A stretch of 64,000 bases of DNA from Campylobacter helveticus (GCF_002080395.1 NZ_CP020478.1:62001-126000), one strand, 5' to 3'; positions 47,275-56,118 are shown, counted from the stretch's first letter. The notes: generated by a model not told the origin, from the letters alone. A program made the numbers and translations.

Positions 47275-48237
47275 ATGATTACAAAAGCACTCATTAGAAC
47301 AATCGGCAACCATTTAAGAGCTAATACTCAAAGTGATGAAGATTTAGAAAAACTTAATCTTTATAGAAACACCCATATTCTAGTGATGAATACACTCATT
47401 AATACCATTAAGGATAAAACTCCTAAACCTTTATTTATCGCCAGAAGATTAAAAAGATTAAGCTCCATTAAAAGCAAACTTAAACGCTTTTGTTCTATGC
47501 AACTTGATAGAATGCAAGATATAGGGGGAGTTAGAGCTGTTTTTAAAGATATTAAACAAGCAAAAGAATATAAGGATAAAATAGAATTACTTTATAAAAA
47601 TGAAAAAAGAGCCTTAAAAATTGTAAAAATTAATGATTATGTAACTTACCCAAAAGAAGACGGATATAGGGGCTATCATATCGTTTTTGAATATCATAAA
47701 GGCAAAGAGGAATTAAAGAGCTACAAAATAGAATTTCAAATTAGGGACTTAAAGCAACATTACTGGGCGACTGCTGTTGAAATCTTTTCTTTAATCTCTA
47801 AGCATAACCTTAAAAGCGGTGAGGGAGAAGAAGAGCATAAAAGTTTTTTTTATCTCTGCTCTAAACTTATCCACAATGAAGCAAATAAAAAGGAATTAAA
47901 CACCCTTAAAAAACTCAATCAAAAACATAAAATTCTTTCTCTTTTAAGCGGAATTAACCTAGCCTTTCATCATATCGACACTAAACAAAAAGACTTATAT
48001 TATTTAATTGCACTTAATTTTAATAAAAAACAACTCAGCTCTTATATTTTTCATAAAAATGAATTAGATATGGCAAGTTTTTTATATGAAAAGCTTGAAA
48101 AAGATGAAAGCATTAACGCCGTTTTAATTGATATTGATAGCATTAAAAACCTAAAAAAAGCCTATCCTAATTATTTTGGAAATGCTAAGGAATTTATCAA
48201 ACTTATCCAAGAAAAACTTAACAATGAGACTCTTTAA
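47275..48237 (+). CDS. RelA/SpoT-domain alarmone synthetase, small type (possible toxSAS)
   Basis: A 320-residue protein. The synthetase domain occupies about residues 40-200: DRMQDIGGVRAVF (near 80), EDGYRGYHIVFEY (near 130) and IEFQIRDLKQHYWATAVE (near 152) keep the catalytic aspartate, tyrosine and glutamate. No HD hydrolase domain is present. The C-terminal ~120 residues have no recognised domain. It could make (p)ppGpp or pyrophosphorylate tRNA, as toxic small alarmone synthetases do; those usually sit beside an antitoxin, and the candidate here is the AT-hook gene. Confidence 0.8.
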   Translation: MITKALIRTIGNHLRANTQSDEDLEKLNLYRNTHILVMNTLINTIKDKTPKPLFIARRLKRLSSIKSKLKRFCSMQLDRMQDIGGVRAVFKDIKQAKEYKDKIELLYKNEKRALKIVKINDYVTYPKEDGYRGYHIVFEYHKGKEELKSYKIEFQIRDLKQHYWATAVEIFSLISKHNLKSGEGEEEHKSFFYLCSKLIHNEANKKELNTLKKLNQKHKILSLLSGINLAFHHIDTKQKDLYYLIALNFNKKQLSSYIFHKNELDMASFLYEKLEKDESINAVLIDIDSIKNLKKAYPNYFGNAKEFIKLIQEKLNNETL

Positions 48238-48429
48238 ATGGCAAGTCAAGCACTTAATCTCGCCAAAAAAGATAAATTTGATGAATTTTATACTAAGCTT
48301 AGTGATATAGAAAAAGAATTAAGCCATTATAAAGAGCATTTTAAGGGCAAAATTATACTTTGCAATTGTGATGACCCTAAAATTAGCGCTTATTGCGTGG
48401 GGTTATTGGCGAATTTGCTTTTTAATTAA
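48238..48429 (+). pseudogene. N-terminal stump of an EcoRI-like adenine methyltransferase
   Basis: A 63-residue frame starting directly after the alarmone synthetase stop (TAAATG). DEFYTKLSDIEKELSHYKEHFKG and IILCNCDDPKIS match the N-terminus of the EcoRI-type N6-adenine methyltransferase family, usually over 300 residues. The frame then turns into unrelated residues and stops ten bases before the relaxase end. The remainder of the gene is gone, so a deletion has joined this stump to the mobilisation region. Confidence 0.7.
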
Positions 48430-48439
48430 ATCCCAACCC

Positions 48440-50119
48440 TTAAAAGCTCCGCCCCATATTATTATTTTGCTCTTTTAAAGAAGCTTGTTTTTGATTATTT
48501 TTTTGCGGATTATTATATTTTTGCTGAATTTCTTCATAAAGATTTCTATGCACTTTTTTCTCACCCATTAAAGCTTTTCTACCACCCACTTCACTCATAT
48601 TTGAAGCACTACTTAACACTTTTTTTACTTTATTTTCAAGTCCTAAAAACTCACAACCTCTACTATATTCTCTTAATAAAAAATTATTTTTACCTCCTTT
48701 TAATATAAGCTCTTTTTCGATTGTTTTAAAGCGATTTTTATAGATTTCTCCTATATAAGAAAGGTTTTTTTTCAAATCTAAAAGATAATTCTCGCTTTCT
48801 TGTTTTAAAAAATAATCCATATTCTTTAAAATGTAAATATTTTCATTTAAAGCCTTAGTTTTTTTCTCAAGCTCAAATAAATTTGTATTCTCAAAAGTAT
48901 AATCTTTATAATAATTTTTGCTATACAATAAGACATTTTCTTTTATCTCTTTTGTTTCAAGCTCTAAAGACTTTTTAACCCTATAATAATTTTGTATATC
49001 TTTTTTACTTGCTCCTTTGTGAAGCGGATACATCTTCTCATAAGACCTTAAAAAATTTCTTTTATATTGTGAGCTTTCAAAACGAGAAAGCGTGTGAATT
49101 TTTAAATCATTTTTAGAATTATCAAGTGAGCGATTTAATCTTTTTAATTCCTTACTTTCTTTAATAAGTTCTTTACCCAATCGCTTTAATTTTAATCCGT
49201 GTTCTTTAATTTGTTTAGCTAAAATAAATTTTCTTTTGTTTTGGTGTCTTATATATTGTTCTAATAATTTTTGAAGCTCGGTGTGATGATTTTTTACTTC
49301 TTCAAATTCTATTTTTAACGCTTTAACTCTTTGTTCTTTATCTTTAATTTTTTGATTAAAAGATTTATAAATATCTTCATAAATTGTCGAAATACCAAAT
49401 TGAGAATCTGCTTTTAAAAGCCTGTCTGTTCTTTGCACTTTTTTTATACTTTCTTCTAGGTTTTTTTCTAAAGGACTGCGATTAATATACTGCATTCCTC
49501 TTATACTTAAAGCAAGGGCAAACTCTTCTCTTAAACTATCAAATAAATATTTTATATCCGTTTTTTTTGCAAAATGCAAACGCTTATATTCTAAAAAATT
49601 AAACTTATTTAATACAACATGAACATGCGGTCTAGCTTGGTGTTTATGAATCACAAAAGCATATTTGCGTCCAAAAAAATGACTTGCCATTACATCTTTA
49701 ACACTTTCTTTTAAAGCTCTTTCTTTTTTGGGTGTTAAATAATCTTCATCTAAAGAAAAAACTAAATGCCACGCCTCTTTAGAATTTTCTCTATTTAAAA
49801 AATTTTTGCTCCAATCTTTCATAAGCTCTTCTAAAAAAACCTCTTCCCCCTTTTCATTAATTGCAAAAGTATTTTCACTATTTTCTATAATATAATTTAA
49901 AGCATTATAGGTTCTTTTTGCTCCCATATTCCCTATTAATTTTACTAAGACTTGCTTATGATTTTTAACTTTGTTTTCAACTTTTTTAAAAGTTCTAAGG
50001 CTAACAACTCTTCCAAAAATATAATGGTGTTTAGCAGGCAAATCAGTTTTTGTAAAAGCACTTCTTTTAACTTTTAATTCTTCAATAAATTCTTCTAAAT
50101 AACTTTTATTCTCACGCAT
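48440..50119 (-). CDS. Relaxase / mobilization protein (MOB_P-like)
   Basis: A 559-residue relaxase that nicks the transfer origin and pilots the strand. The catalytic tyrosine is probably Y71 in MGAKRTYNALNYI, and the metal-binding triad lies in IHKHQARPHVHVV (H158, H160, H165, H167). The rest is long charged helices (about 230-480), as is common in Mob proteins. The name motif order fits Pfam Relaxase. Its ~800-bp upstream gap should hold oriT. No type IV secretion genes are present, so transfer would need a helper. Confidence 0.85.
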   Translation of the reverse strand: MRENKSYLEEFIEELKVKRSAFTKTDLPAKHHYIFGRVVSLRTFKKVENKVKNHKQVLVKLIGNMGAKRTYNALNYIIENSENTFAINEKGEEVFLEELMKDWSKNFLNRENSKEAWHLVFSLDEDYLTPKKERALKESVKDVMASHFFGRKYAFVIHKHQARPHVHVVLNKFNFLEYKRLHFAKKTDIKYLFDSLREEFALALSIRGMQYINRSPLEKNLEESIKKVQRTDRLLKADSQFGISTIYEDIYKSFNQKIKDKEQRVKALKIEFEEVKNHHTELQKLLEQYIRHQNKRKFILAKQIKEHGLKLKRLGKELIKESKELKRLNRSLDNSKNDLKIHTLSRFESSQYKRNFLRSYEKMYPLHKGASKKDIQNYYRVKKSLELETKEIKENVLLYSKNYYKDYTFENTNLFELEKKTKALNENIYILKNMDYFLKQESENYLLDLKKNLSYIGEIYKNRFKTIEKELILKGGKNNFLLREYSRGCEFLGLENKVKKVLSSASNMSEVGGRKALMGEKKVHRNLYEEIQQKYNNPQKNNQKQASLKEQNNNMGRSF

Positions 50120-50919
50120 ACTAAAGCTAAACCTTTTTTAAAATATAACAAACAAATTAGCAAACATTTTTCACAAAAACACAAAAAACATTTTTCATTT
50201 TTCAATCCAAATTTTTGCTAATCTTTGCGAAAATTTTTACAAAAACTCACAAAAAGTTTTTCATAAGTTTTAATGAAAAGTATAGTAAAAAATAAAATGT
50301 GTGTAAAGGTGCAGGATAACCCTAAAGGTATATAGTAAATCTAAATAAAGCCCTATAAAATAGGACTTTATATAAGATTTTTTCATTTTTTAAAAAAATG
50401 GAAAAATAAAAAACGAGGTTTTTTTAAATCTTTTCAAAAAAGATTTTATTCTTTTTGCTTCACTTTTTTTTAAAATTTTTACAAATCACTCATTAAAATC
50501 CATCAAAATAAAACAAAACTTTTCAAAGCATTTTCAATTTAACTAAGCAATATTTTTTAACAAAATAAGCAATTTTTTAATAAACTAAGAAATTTTTTAA
50601 GCCTAACACCCAAAGCAACACTTTGCATAAAAATGCAATAAAAAATAACTAAGCAATGATAAAAAAACTAAGCTTTATTATTAAGCTATGCAATCAATAT
50701 TTTTTAGAAAATAAAGAAAAGAATTTGAAAATTTTAGCAAAGGGTAATTCTTGCGGATTTTAAAAATCATCAAATAAAAATTTTTTCATACTTTGCTAAA
50801 AAGAAAGGTAAATGAAAAAAATATTTTTTAGCAAATTTTAAGCAAAAACAAATCCTTATTATTCCCTATTTTTCTACTCAATTATTAAAAAAGTATTCCG
50901 CAAAAACTACCCTTTTTAT
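50120..50919. other. 800-bp non-coding region between relaxase and rep
   Basis: No gene is visible. The relaxase-proximal part has aaacatttttcacaaaaac-like repeats and gtgcaggataaccctaaagg (50310-50329), the least AT-rich segment and a reasonable nick-site candidate. A hairpin follows (AAAG-CCCTAT / ATAGG-CTTT, about 50353-50375). Next come aaatcttttc/aaaaagattt pairs near 50425-50445. TTTTAGCAAAG (50732-50742) is mirrored by CTTTGCTAAAA (50791-50801). This layout suits oriT plus oriV. Confidence 0.55.
50541..50679. repeat. Iteron-like repeats, candidate replication origin
   Basis: Imperfect copies of aactaagcaattttttaa start at 50541, 50563 and 50583, spaced 20-22 bp, with shorter copies (aactaagcaatg, aactaagctt) at 50646 and 50665. 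Spacing of two helical turns beside a Rep_3 gene is typical of an iteron origin. The array lies downstream of rep, about 240 bp past its stop. Confidence 0.65.
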
Positions 50920-51816
50920 TTAATTTTTTATTGTTCTTTTTTCAAAAACAAACTGAAAACCTGTAACTTTTTTTCTCTCATTATTCCAAGTATAAAGCTT
51001 TTCATAGGTTAAATTTTTAAAAGATGAGCTTTTTCCGTTTAATTCTTTTAAAGAGGGGATTACCACAAAGCAATCTAGCTGCGACATTTTATAATTGCTC
51101 GGCGTATCCATAAATTTTATAAACTCACCCTTAGTCATAGAAATTGCTTTTATGCTAGGGTTTTCTTTATCTGCGTAAAAATTTGAGTTCTCATATTGCT
51201 TAAGAAGTCTAAAGAGTGATTTGGTATATTTGTTTTCAAAAGAGCAAAACTCATTCATATCAAAACTCATAAAATTACCAAATTCATTTAGCATAGAGTA
51301 GGCATAAGGGGTAAATTCTAAATAAAGCTCTTCTTTTTCTTCATCAAGTATATAATTTTTTATAAAAACCGCACCTTTTAACTTTCTCTTGCCATTATCC
51401 AAATCTTTCATTGTTCCGTCTTCTTGCGCCATTTCATCATATTCAATACTATCTACACCAACTAATTTTAGTTTATATTTAACAAATTTAGCAATTTCAT
51501 CAAAAAACCTCTTTTTGTTTTTCATTTGAGGAAGAAAGATTCTTAAATCGCTAAATTTAATTTTAACACCTCTTAAAGTTTTTCTTTTGTAGTTACGCTT
51601 AATTCCAAAATAGCAAATTGTAAAAAAGAGATTGAAATCCATAGCTGAAAAATTAGGAAATTTAATCGTATTCATTTCATTACGATACACAATATTAGAA
51701 TCTTTAGAAATCCCAATTTTAACTTTGACTAAATCCTTTGCCTGATTTTCCTTTGTCATTTTCAAAATATAATTCCCTTCCACAAAGTCAAAGGTTACTA
51801 ATTTTTTACAGCCCAT
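50920..51816 (-). CDS. Replication initiator, Rep_3 family
   Basis: A 298-residue initiator with two winged-helix parts. The stretch FNLFFTICYFGIKRNYKRKTLRG, the central ELYLEFTPYAYSMLNEF and SFENKYTKSLFRLLKQYENS are typical of Rep_3 (RepB/RepE) proteins that bind iterons. ATG 51816 has aaggag eight bases upstream; an earlier in-frame start at 51852 has none. It suggests the element can replicate by itself, or did before insertion. Confidence 0.85.
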   Translation of the reverse strand: MGCKKLVTFDFVEGNYILKMTKENQAKDLVKVKIGISKDSNIVYRNEMNTIKFPNFSAMDFNLFFTICYFGIKRNYKRKTLRGVKIKFSDLRIFLPQMKNKKRFFDEIAKFVKYKLKLVGVDSIEYDEMAQEDGTMKDLDNGKRKLKGAVFIKNYILDEEKEELYLEFTPYAYSMLNEFGNFMSFDMNEFCSFENKYTKSLFRLLKQYENSNFYADKENPSIKAISMTKGEFIKFMDTPSNYKMSQLDCFVVIPSLKELNGKSSSFKNLTYEKLYTWNNERKKVTGFQFVFEKRTIKN

Positions 51817-52031
51817 AATAACTACTCCTTGTATTAAAAAATTATTTATCACTTTATGACATAATTTTAATAATAGAAAGTTATAATAATTTCCTTAGAA
51901 GAGGATAGTTGTGGGGTGAGATTCTCTTCCCTTAATATTTTAAATAGAAAAAAACATAAAAACTATAAATGCCTAAAATGGGTGTTTATGAATATTGGTT
52001 AAAACTCAATGGGACATTTTAAGGGCTTCAT
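51817..52031. other. Right end of the element and recO leader
   Basis: A 215-bp gap with no clear gene. GAAGAG (51898-51903) and CTCTTC (51924-51929) make a loose inverted repeat. A 17-codon frame (ATG 51969 to TAA 52022, MPKMGVYEYWLKLNGTF) ends over the recO ribosome-binding site and could be a leader or a gene remnant. The plasmid-chromosome junction should lie here. Confidence 0.4.
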
Positions 52032-52646
52032 TTGCAAGGCTTCATTTTACACACGCAAAGGGTTAAGGACGAGGATTTAATCGTCTCTATCTTAAGCCCC
52101 AAAGCACTTTTAAAAACATATCGGTTTTATGGATTAAGACACTCAAGCATACTAAATGGCTACAAAATCGACTTTGCACTTGAAGAAAACGCCACCTTTC
52201 TTCCCCGCCTTAAAGATGTGCTTCATTTGGGATTTTCGTGGATTTTGGAACGAGAAAAAATGCTTTTTTGGCAAGAATTTATCCGCTTATTGTATCAGCA
52301 TTTAAAGGAAGTTAGTGAGCTTGATAGCTTTTATTTTGACTTGCTTGATGAGTGTGCCAAACGCTTTTTAAAACAAAATCCAAAACGAGTTATTTGTGAT
52401 GCTTATGTAAAAATTTTGGAATTTGAGGGGAGACTGCATAAAAATTTTGTTTGCTTTGCTTGTGATGAAAAGATACAGGGAAACATCACGCTTTTAAGAG
52501 CTTTTTTGCCCTCTCACGCTCTTTGTGCTTTTTCTTATGAATTCCCACGCCAAAAACTTGAAATTTTTTACGAGAAAAAAAACTGCTCCATTTTTGATGA
52601 TGAAGAAATAAATCAAATTTACGAACTCATCAAACAAGGCTTATGA
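52032..52646 (+). CDS. recO: DNA repair protein RecO
   Basis: A 204-residue RecO, a recombination mediator that loads RecA with RecR. The N-terminal OB fold (MQGFILHTQRVKDEDLIVSILSP) and a helical C-terminal domain with a reduced zinc site (FVCFACDEKI) are seen; the product is shorter than E. coli RecO, as usual in epsilonproteobacteria. Start is TTG 52032 with aaggg six bases upstream. Its end overlaps the convergent gene by six bases. Confidence 0.8.
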   Translation: MQGFILHTQRVKDEDLIVSILSPKALLKTYRFYGLRHSSILNGYKIDFALEENATFLPRLKDVLHLGFSWILEREKMLFWQEFIRLLYQHLKEVSELDSFYFDLLDECAKRFLKQNPKRVICDAYVKILEFEGRLHKNFVCFACDEKIQGNITLLRAFLPSHALCAFSYEFPRQKLEIFYEKKNCSIFDDEEINQIYELIKQGL

Positions 52647-54491
52647 TTCTTCTTGCAAAAATTCCAAAAAAGGCGTTTTGAGCACATTAATCTCACTTTC
52701 ATCATATTCCACCTCACGCTTAATTCCGCTTGTTTCTAAATGATAAAATCCGGTTTGTTTAAGTTCTAAACAAAAGCTTTTCCCATCGCTAGCAAATTCT
52801 AAAATATTATCCTCATCTTTTGGCTTACTTTGGATATAAATTTTTGCCTTAAATACCATATTCGAAAGGCTTTTAAGTCTTCTTTTTATCTCAAATCTTA
52901 ACTTAATAAGTTTTTTATACTCCAAAACTTCTTCTTCATATCTTGCTAAAACTCCCTCATAAAGCTCCATAATCTTAACATCGATATTATGGATATTTTC
53001 ACTTTTTCTAAGTTTTATGATTCTTGCCTGATTTTTCACAAGATAAGCATAAAAATTTTGCTTTTGCTTAAGTAAATTTGCCAACTTAACATCAAGCCTA
53101 TAAAGCAAAGCCTCAAGTTCTTTAATCTCATCTTTACATTCATTATTGATAAAAATTTCTGGGGAAACTTTTATAAAATTATTTGCTTTTATATTTTTAA
53201 GAATCACTAAATTTTTCTTAGGATAAAGCTTATTATCCATAAAAAGGTCCTCAACGAAAATATTATCTGCTTCTATCCTAGAAGCAATGCACCGCTTCAC
53301 ATAAACATTTTTTGCTTTTATCTCACCGCGTTCTAAATTATTGACAAAAACAATGTCTCCCTCAAAAGAGCCTTTATGATTAGCAATAAAAGCTGTTTTT
53401 GCATAAATTTTCGACTTTGCGTGAGTTGCGCCTGCGATTTGAAGTTTAGCAGCTTCTAATTTCGTCGCCCCTATATGCCCTTCTATATTGACATTAGCGG
53501 CTTTTATATTGACTATGCCAGATTTCACTGCATCATCATTAAAATTTTTATTTGCAACCTCGATATTAACCTCTTCATTTAAATCAGCCTTAATCGAGCC
53601 TGTATTTTTTAAATCCACCCTTGAAACTTTTAAAGAATTTCTTACACTAAAACCGCCTATATCCTTTGTCAAAAAACCATAATTTGCACTAAAATACTGC
53701 AATCTATCCGGTAAATTCTCCACATAAATGCTATCATCTTTTAATTCTATAAAATTAAGCACTTCTTCCGATGGGGCGATTTTTAGCAATTCACCCCTTA
53801 AATTTCTTCCCTCTCTTCCTAATTTTTTATGGATAAATTCAAACAAAAGTTCATCTTTTTTCACAGGCTTAGAATAATCTCCCTCATCATAACCCTTATC
53901 CTCACATACAATTTCTTCTATATTTCTGTGAAAAATAAGTTCAGCACTTTGATGTTTTATTTCGCTCACACCATTTGCAACCACAAATTCAAAGCCCTTA
54001 GCTTTATTTTCTTTAAGTAAGCGAACGCATTTATCTAAATTATCCTCCAACTCTTTATCTAAACGAATAATGAGAATTTTATGTTTAATTAAAGTTTGAT
54101 ATAAAGCTTGTCTTAAATCCTCTTTTAAATCTAAATTAAGTTCGAAATTTTCATAGTCCAAACACACTTTTAAAAGCGTTAAATTTGCATTTGTTTTTAA
54201 GGCAAATTTAAAAGGATTATCCTTTATTTTTGTAAAAATTTCTATTTTAAACTCTTGATATATCACATCATAATTTTTTACAAAAAAATCATCTGCATAA
54301 AACACCTCAAGCTCATCTTGCGTGTAAATTTTGCTTCTTTGAGGAAATTTTTTTGTGCCAAAAGTTACAAAATCTAAAATGCGAAAATCCAGCTCGAAAT
54401 CCCACTTTGCTTGCTCAAATTTCAAAGTCTCAAAAGGATTTGCCACTTGTATAGTTTTATTTTGAAACACGAATTTTTCCCATCTTTGCAA
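52641..54491 (-). CDS. FapA (DUF342)-like protein
   Basis: A 616-residue soluble protein. An N-terminal mixed domain (about 1-230) precedes a run of short strands (about 260-420; SIKADLNEEVNIEVANKNF, VNIKAANVNIEGHIGATKL, FIANHKGSFEGDIVF), the polymer-like beta-helix of FapA/DUF342 proteins. A coiled coil follows (about 440-560). Function is unknown; FapA proteins are linked to cell-shape or bactofilin-like scaffolds. It starts 35 bp inside the end of the hemerythrin gene, so they are co-transcribed. Confidence 0.75.
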   Translation of the reverse strand: MQRWEKFVFQNKTIQVANPFETLKFEQAKWDFELDFRILDFVTFGTKKFPQRSKIYTQDELEVFYADDFFVKNYDVIYQEFKIEIFTKIKDNPFKFALKTNANLTLLKVCLDYENFELNLDLKEDLRQALYQTLIKHKILIIRLDKELEDNLDKCVRLLKENKAKGFEFVVANGVSEIKHQSAELIFHRNIEEIVCEDKGYDEGDYSKPVKKDELLFEFIHKKLGREGRNLRGELLKIAPSEEVLNFIELKDDSIYVENLPDRLQYFSANYGFLTKDIGGFSVRNSLKVSRVDLKNTGSIKADLNEEVNIEVANKNFNDDAVKSGIVNIKAANVNIEGHIGATKLEAAKLQIAGATHAKSKIYAKTAFIANHKGSFEGDIVFVNNLERGEIKAKNVYVKRCIASRIEADNIFVEDLFMDNKLYPKKNLVILKNIKANNFIKVSPEIFINNECKDEIKELEALLYRLDVKLANLLKQKQNFYAYLVKNQARIIKLRKSENIHNIDVKIMELYEGVLARYEEEVLEYKKLIKLRFEIKRRLKSLSNMVFKAKIYIQSKPKDEDNILEFASDGKSFCLELKQTGFYHLETSGIKREVEYDESEINVLKTPFLEFLQEES

Positions 54492-55158
54492 ATTCTTTTG
54501 CTAAAAATGCAAAATCTTTATCTTCTTCATCTTCCTCTAAAAAAACTAAAATTTGTCCGCAAGTTTCACATTTTAAAACACTTTCCTCACTTAAAAGCTC
54601 TTCGTGAATGCTCTTTGGTACATTATGAATTTTATCCTCGCACATACAAAGATAGCTAAATTTTGCTTCTTGTTCTATGTTGGGATTCCTTAAAGTTTTT
54701 AAAATTTTGTAAGTTTCTAAACTAAAATGCACCTCATTAAGATGAATCGCCTTATGTATATAAGCTTCAATCCACTTATCATCCACGCAAAAATGCCTTG
54801 CTATCCAGTCTTTTGTCAAAATGGCAAGTTCTTTTGCAAAAATTTGAGGCTCTTTAGAATAATTTAAAATTTCTTTAGTTTTCTCCACCAAAACCTTATG
54901 TGCGGCTCTATGCTCTTCAAATAGTGGAAAATCAATATCTTTCATATAAGTTTCTTCATCTTTAAAATGAATTTTAATGTAATTAAAAAGCTTTACAATC
55001 GTCTTCTTAAGCTCTTCTTGTAAAGCATCATCGCAATTTTGCAAAACCTTATGTGCAAGTTCATTAGCGTGATTTGTAATTTCAAATATAAGTTCGTGCT
55101 GTTTATCAAGTGCGTAGTTATTAATGCTAAATTCCTTAGTCCAGTCAATCTTTTTCAT
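54457..55158 (-). CDS. Bacteriohemerythrin with C-terminal zinc-ribbon extension
   Basis: A 233-residue protein. The first ~130 residues keep all seven diiron ligands of hemerythrin: H21, H64, E68, H83, H87, H122 and D127. A further ~100 residues carry CMC (near 173) and CETCGQ (near 199), a probable zinc ribbon. It should bind oxygen and may act as an oxygen sensor or protect iron-sulfur enzymes in this microaerophile. Two ATGs occur in a row; the second has better spacing from aaggaa. Confidence 0.88.
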   Translation of the reverse strand: MKKIDWTKEFSINNYALDKQHELIFEITNHANELAHKVLQNCDDALQEELKKTIVKLFNYIKIHFKDEETYMKDIDFPLFEEHRAAHKVLVEKTKEILNYSKEPQIFAKELAILTKDWIARHFCVDDKWIEAYIHKAIHLNEVHFSLETYKILKTLRNPNIEQEAKFSYLCMCEDKIHNVPKSIHEELLSEESVLKCETCGQILVFLEEDEEDKDFAFLAKEFAKMGKIRVSK

Positions 55159-55252
55159 CATAAATTCCTTATATTTTTAATATTACAATACCAAAAAAAA
55201 AAAAAATAAAATAAATTATCAAAAAATTTATTTACATTTTAGGCTAAATCGT

Positions 55253-55258
55253 TATAAT
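55253..55258 (+). promoter_or_regulatory. Promoter of the SRP RNA gene
   Basis: A consensus TATAAT box preceded by aggctaaatcgt, six bases before the first paired base of the SRP RNA. Confidence 0.65.
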
Positions 55259-55263
55259 TCCCT

Positions 55264-55370
55264 GCCTTTTCTCAGACCTGTGCAATGTTTTCTTTAAGCA
55301 AAGCTTCAGGGTGGGAACACAGCAGAGCACTTGAATTTAATGTGTGCCGCAGTCATCTGGGGAGAGGTTT
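55264..55370 (+). ncRNA. ffs: Signal recognition particle RNA (4.5S)
   Basis: The conserved domain IV is clear: tcagggtGGAAcacagcag-like order (TCAGG 55306-55310, then a GGGAA loop, then AGCAG), the Ffh-binding hairpin. Outer strands CCTTTTCTCAGA (55265-55276) and TCTGGGGAGAGG (55356-55367) pair over 12 bp, including G:U pairs, closing a ~105-nt hairpin. It forms the signal recognition particle with Ffh for co-translational targeting. Its 3' arm overlaps the convergent end of queC by about 30 bp. Confidence 0.88.
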
Positions 55371-56032
55371 TGATACCTTATCTTATCTTTTACTCCCGCT
55401 TTTTCAAAGCCTTTTAATCTTAACAAGCAGCTATCACAAGCACCACAAGCACTATCTTCACTCTCATAACAAGACCAAGTAAGCTCCAAAGGCACATTTT
55501 CTTTTAAAGCAAGGCTTACAATTTCAGCTTTACCTAAATGCACCAAAGGCGTTTTAATGCTTAATGTAAAGTCTTTGCTAGTGCCTTCATTGATGAAATT
55601 TTCAGCCTTTTTAATAAAGCTTTCACTACAATCAGGATAGCCGCTACTATCCTCTTGCACCACGCCAATATACAAAGCCTCACAGCCCTCTTTTTCTGCT
55701 AAAGAAGCCGCTATGCTTAAAAATATGCCGTTTCTAAAAGGCACATAAGTGTTAGGTAGGGCATTTTGATGTAGGGCATTTTTAGGTACGGCAAGGCTTT
55801 CATCAACCAAAGCATTTCCACCTATATCTTTAAGAAAATTTGCATTTAAAATATAGCGTTTTAAAACGCCTAAATTTTCACAAATTTTGACAAAGCACTC
55901 GCGTTCTTTCGTTTCTGTGCGCTGCTGATAATCAAAATGCAAAGCGATAATTTCATAGCCCTCACTCTTCGCCAAATACGCACACAATGTGCTATCCATT
56001 CCGCCGCTAATCACACACAAAGCCTTTTTCAT
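55337..56032 (-). CDS. queC: 7-cyano-7-deazaguanine synthase
   Basis: A 231-residue PP-loop enzyme making preQ0 for queuosine. The ATP loop SGGMDSTLC is at residues 9-17, and the zinc site is in [20 protein letters not shown] near the end. The last ~10 codons are read from the antisense of the SRP RNA 3' arm, so its C-terminus (SPDDCGTH) is shaped by that RNA. Confidence 0.95.
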   Translation of the reverse strand: MKKALCVISGGMDSTLCAYLAKSEGYEIIALHFDYQQRTETKERECFVKICENLGVLKRYILNANFLKDIGGNALVDESLAVPKNALHQNALPNTYVPFRNGIFLSIAASLAEKEGCEALYIGVVQEDSSGYPDCSESFIKKAENFINEGTSKDFTLSIKTPLVHLGKAEIVSLALKENVPLELTWSCYESEDSACGACDSCLLRLKGFEKAGVKDKIRYQNLSPDDCGTH

Positions 56033-56118
56033 CTTCCACCTTGTTAATCAATTTGTTTTACAGCATATCGACAAATCAATTTAAAAAATAATATCTTGCA
56101 AAAAAAATTATAAAAATC

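Larger units (their letters stand above)
41835..52020. mobile_element. Mobilizable plasmid-like element integrated between fdhD and recO
   Basis: This ~10-kb block has a Rep_3 initiator, iteron-like repeats, ParA, a MOB_P-type relaxase, an EexN-like lipoprotein, toxin-antitoxin modules and unknown genes, all foreign to the flanking housekeeping genes. Its genes are extremely AT-rich and use a shared ribosome-binding cassette (agaaaggaaa). No integrase or transposase is present, and I found no clear direct repeats at the edges. The exact borders are therefore estimates: fdhD with its promoter is intact on the left and recO on the right. Confidence 0.8.

Noticed and set aside
41835-52020. Prophage or integrative conjugative element
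   Set aside because: There are no phage structural genes, no integrase and no type IV secretion genes; rep, mob and par genes indicate a mobilizable plasmid.
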